Below are positions 63,814 to 64,000 of a stretch of 64,000 nt of DNA, piece after piece. Both the position numbers and the translations under genes were made by a program. The notes below the pieces were generated by a model that searched no databases, was not told where the DNA came from, and worked only from the letters and a program-made list of their open reading frames with translations. The first letter of the stretch is position 1. Each line of letters starts with the position of its first letter. Where the stretch lies: contig NZ_CP041191.1 of NCBI RefSeq assembly GCF_006517275.1, positions 986,501-1,050,500 on the forward strand, read 5' to 3'. Source of the DNA: Labrenzia sp. PHM005. Its GTDB lineage: Bacteria; Pseudomonadota; Alphaproteobacteria; Rhizobiales; Stappiaceae.

Positions 63814-64000
63814 ATGAAAAACCTGTTATTTGCCGGTGCGGCTGTTTGTGCCTTTGCATTTTCGGCAGCCAGCGCGACTGCTCAAACTGAGCTCAGCCGT
63901 AACCAGATCATCAATTCGCTTCAAGGTGCTCAGCAGAAGGTTGAAGTGAGTGCAAGCGATCTACAGCGGGCGGCACTCGAAAATATCCAAAAATATCCTG
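63814..64000 (+). CDS. Exported protein, partial (runs off the window end)
   Basis: The first 62 residues are visible: a signal peptide (residues 1-23, MKNLLFAGAAVCAFAFSAAS) followed by ELSRNQIINSLQGAQQKVEV. The rest lies outside the window. The mature start resembles periplasmic OmpA-family proteins of rhizobia that begin with a -QIxxSLxG- region, but I cannot confirm this without the C-terminus. GGAG lies 8 nt before the ATG. It is 22 nt after the cysteine-rich gene. Confidence 0.7.
   Translation, partial: MKNLLFAGAAVCAFAFSAASATAQTELSRNQIINSLQGAQQKVEVSASDLQRAALENIQKYP

Noticed and set aside
1..64000. CRISPR arrays, transposases, prophage or an antiphage island
   Set aside because: No regular direct repeats, no transposase or phage structural gene and no defence-type gene cluster were seen.

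Overview
The window is an ordinary chromosomal segment of an alphaproteobacterium, most likely of the Rhizobiales side and plausibly a marine Stappiaceae member (Labrenzia/Roseibium type). That placement is an inference from gene content and order: dapF-mtaB-ftsY, chorismate mutase-hisC-tyrC, glnD-murJ-trpS, a Tim44-domain gene divergent from fxsA, and a CenR-type response regulator followed by a short cyclic-nucleotide-binding protein. Coding density is high, operons are short, overlaps of 4-14 nt are common, and GTG/TTG starts are used. I see no rRNA or intact tRNA gene, CRISPR array, transposase or prophage.

Layout. 1-5.8 kb: partial DUF2182 membrane protein, GntR regulator, DCC-family protein, glutathione peroxidase, DUF3299 protein, methyltransferase, YciB/IspZ, a GDCCVxC small protein and a small membrane protein. 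6-9.4 kb: rpmF with terminator, mtgA-cfa, ispA. 9.5-13.3 kb: an aromatic amino-acid cluster (chorismate mutase, hisC, tyrC) and a methyltransferase divergent from gloB. 14.4-15.4 kb: a low-GC patch with two unrecognised genes and a strong hairpin. 16-19.7 kb: dapF-mtaB-ftsY, preceded on the map by a pair of inverted palindromic repeats. 20-27.5 kb: accessory metabolism (LacI-type protein lacking its DNA-binding domain, YHS protein, M24-fold protein, LysR divergent from DUF1330-LLM-SDR, redoxin, lytic transglycosylase). 27.5-32.9 kb: the complete preQ0/preQ1 set queC-queD-queE-queF, DUF429, pyridoxal kinase, ispG. 33-38 kb: two tandem paralogous membrane proteins, bdhA-patatin, pentapeptide-repeat protein. 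38-46 kb: trpS, murJ, glnD, XRE regulator, Smr, mltA, Tim44-like. 47-53 kb: fxsA, acyltransferase, DUF1194, polA. 53-64 kb: L,D-transpeptidase divergent from cenR and a cNMP-binding protein, stand-alone clpP, SRPBCC-ArsR pair, cyclase, comM, YbjQ, GNAT, speB, cysK, HAD phosphatase, dut, cysteine-rich secreted protein and a partial secreted protein.

Functional themes are cell-envelope growth (mtgA, mltA, an MltB-type enzyme, murJ, an L,D-transpeptidase, cenR), aromatic amino-acid and queuosine biosynthesis, isoprenoid synthesis (ispG, ispA) and nitrogen sensing (glnD). No single gene cluster stands out as an obvious new system. The most unusual items are the LacI-type effector protein without a helix-turn-helix, whose start lies in a tRNA-Leu-like fragment; the M24-fold protein lacking metal ligands; the low-GC insertion between gloB and a cupin gene; a perfect CtrA-type box; and hairpins at the polA start codon and upstream of the TTG-initiated queC.
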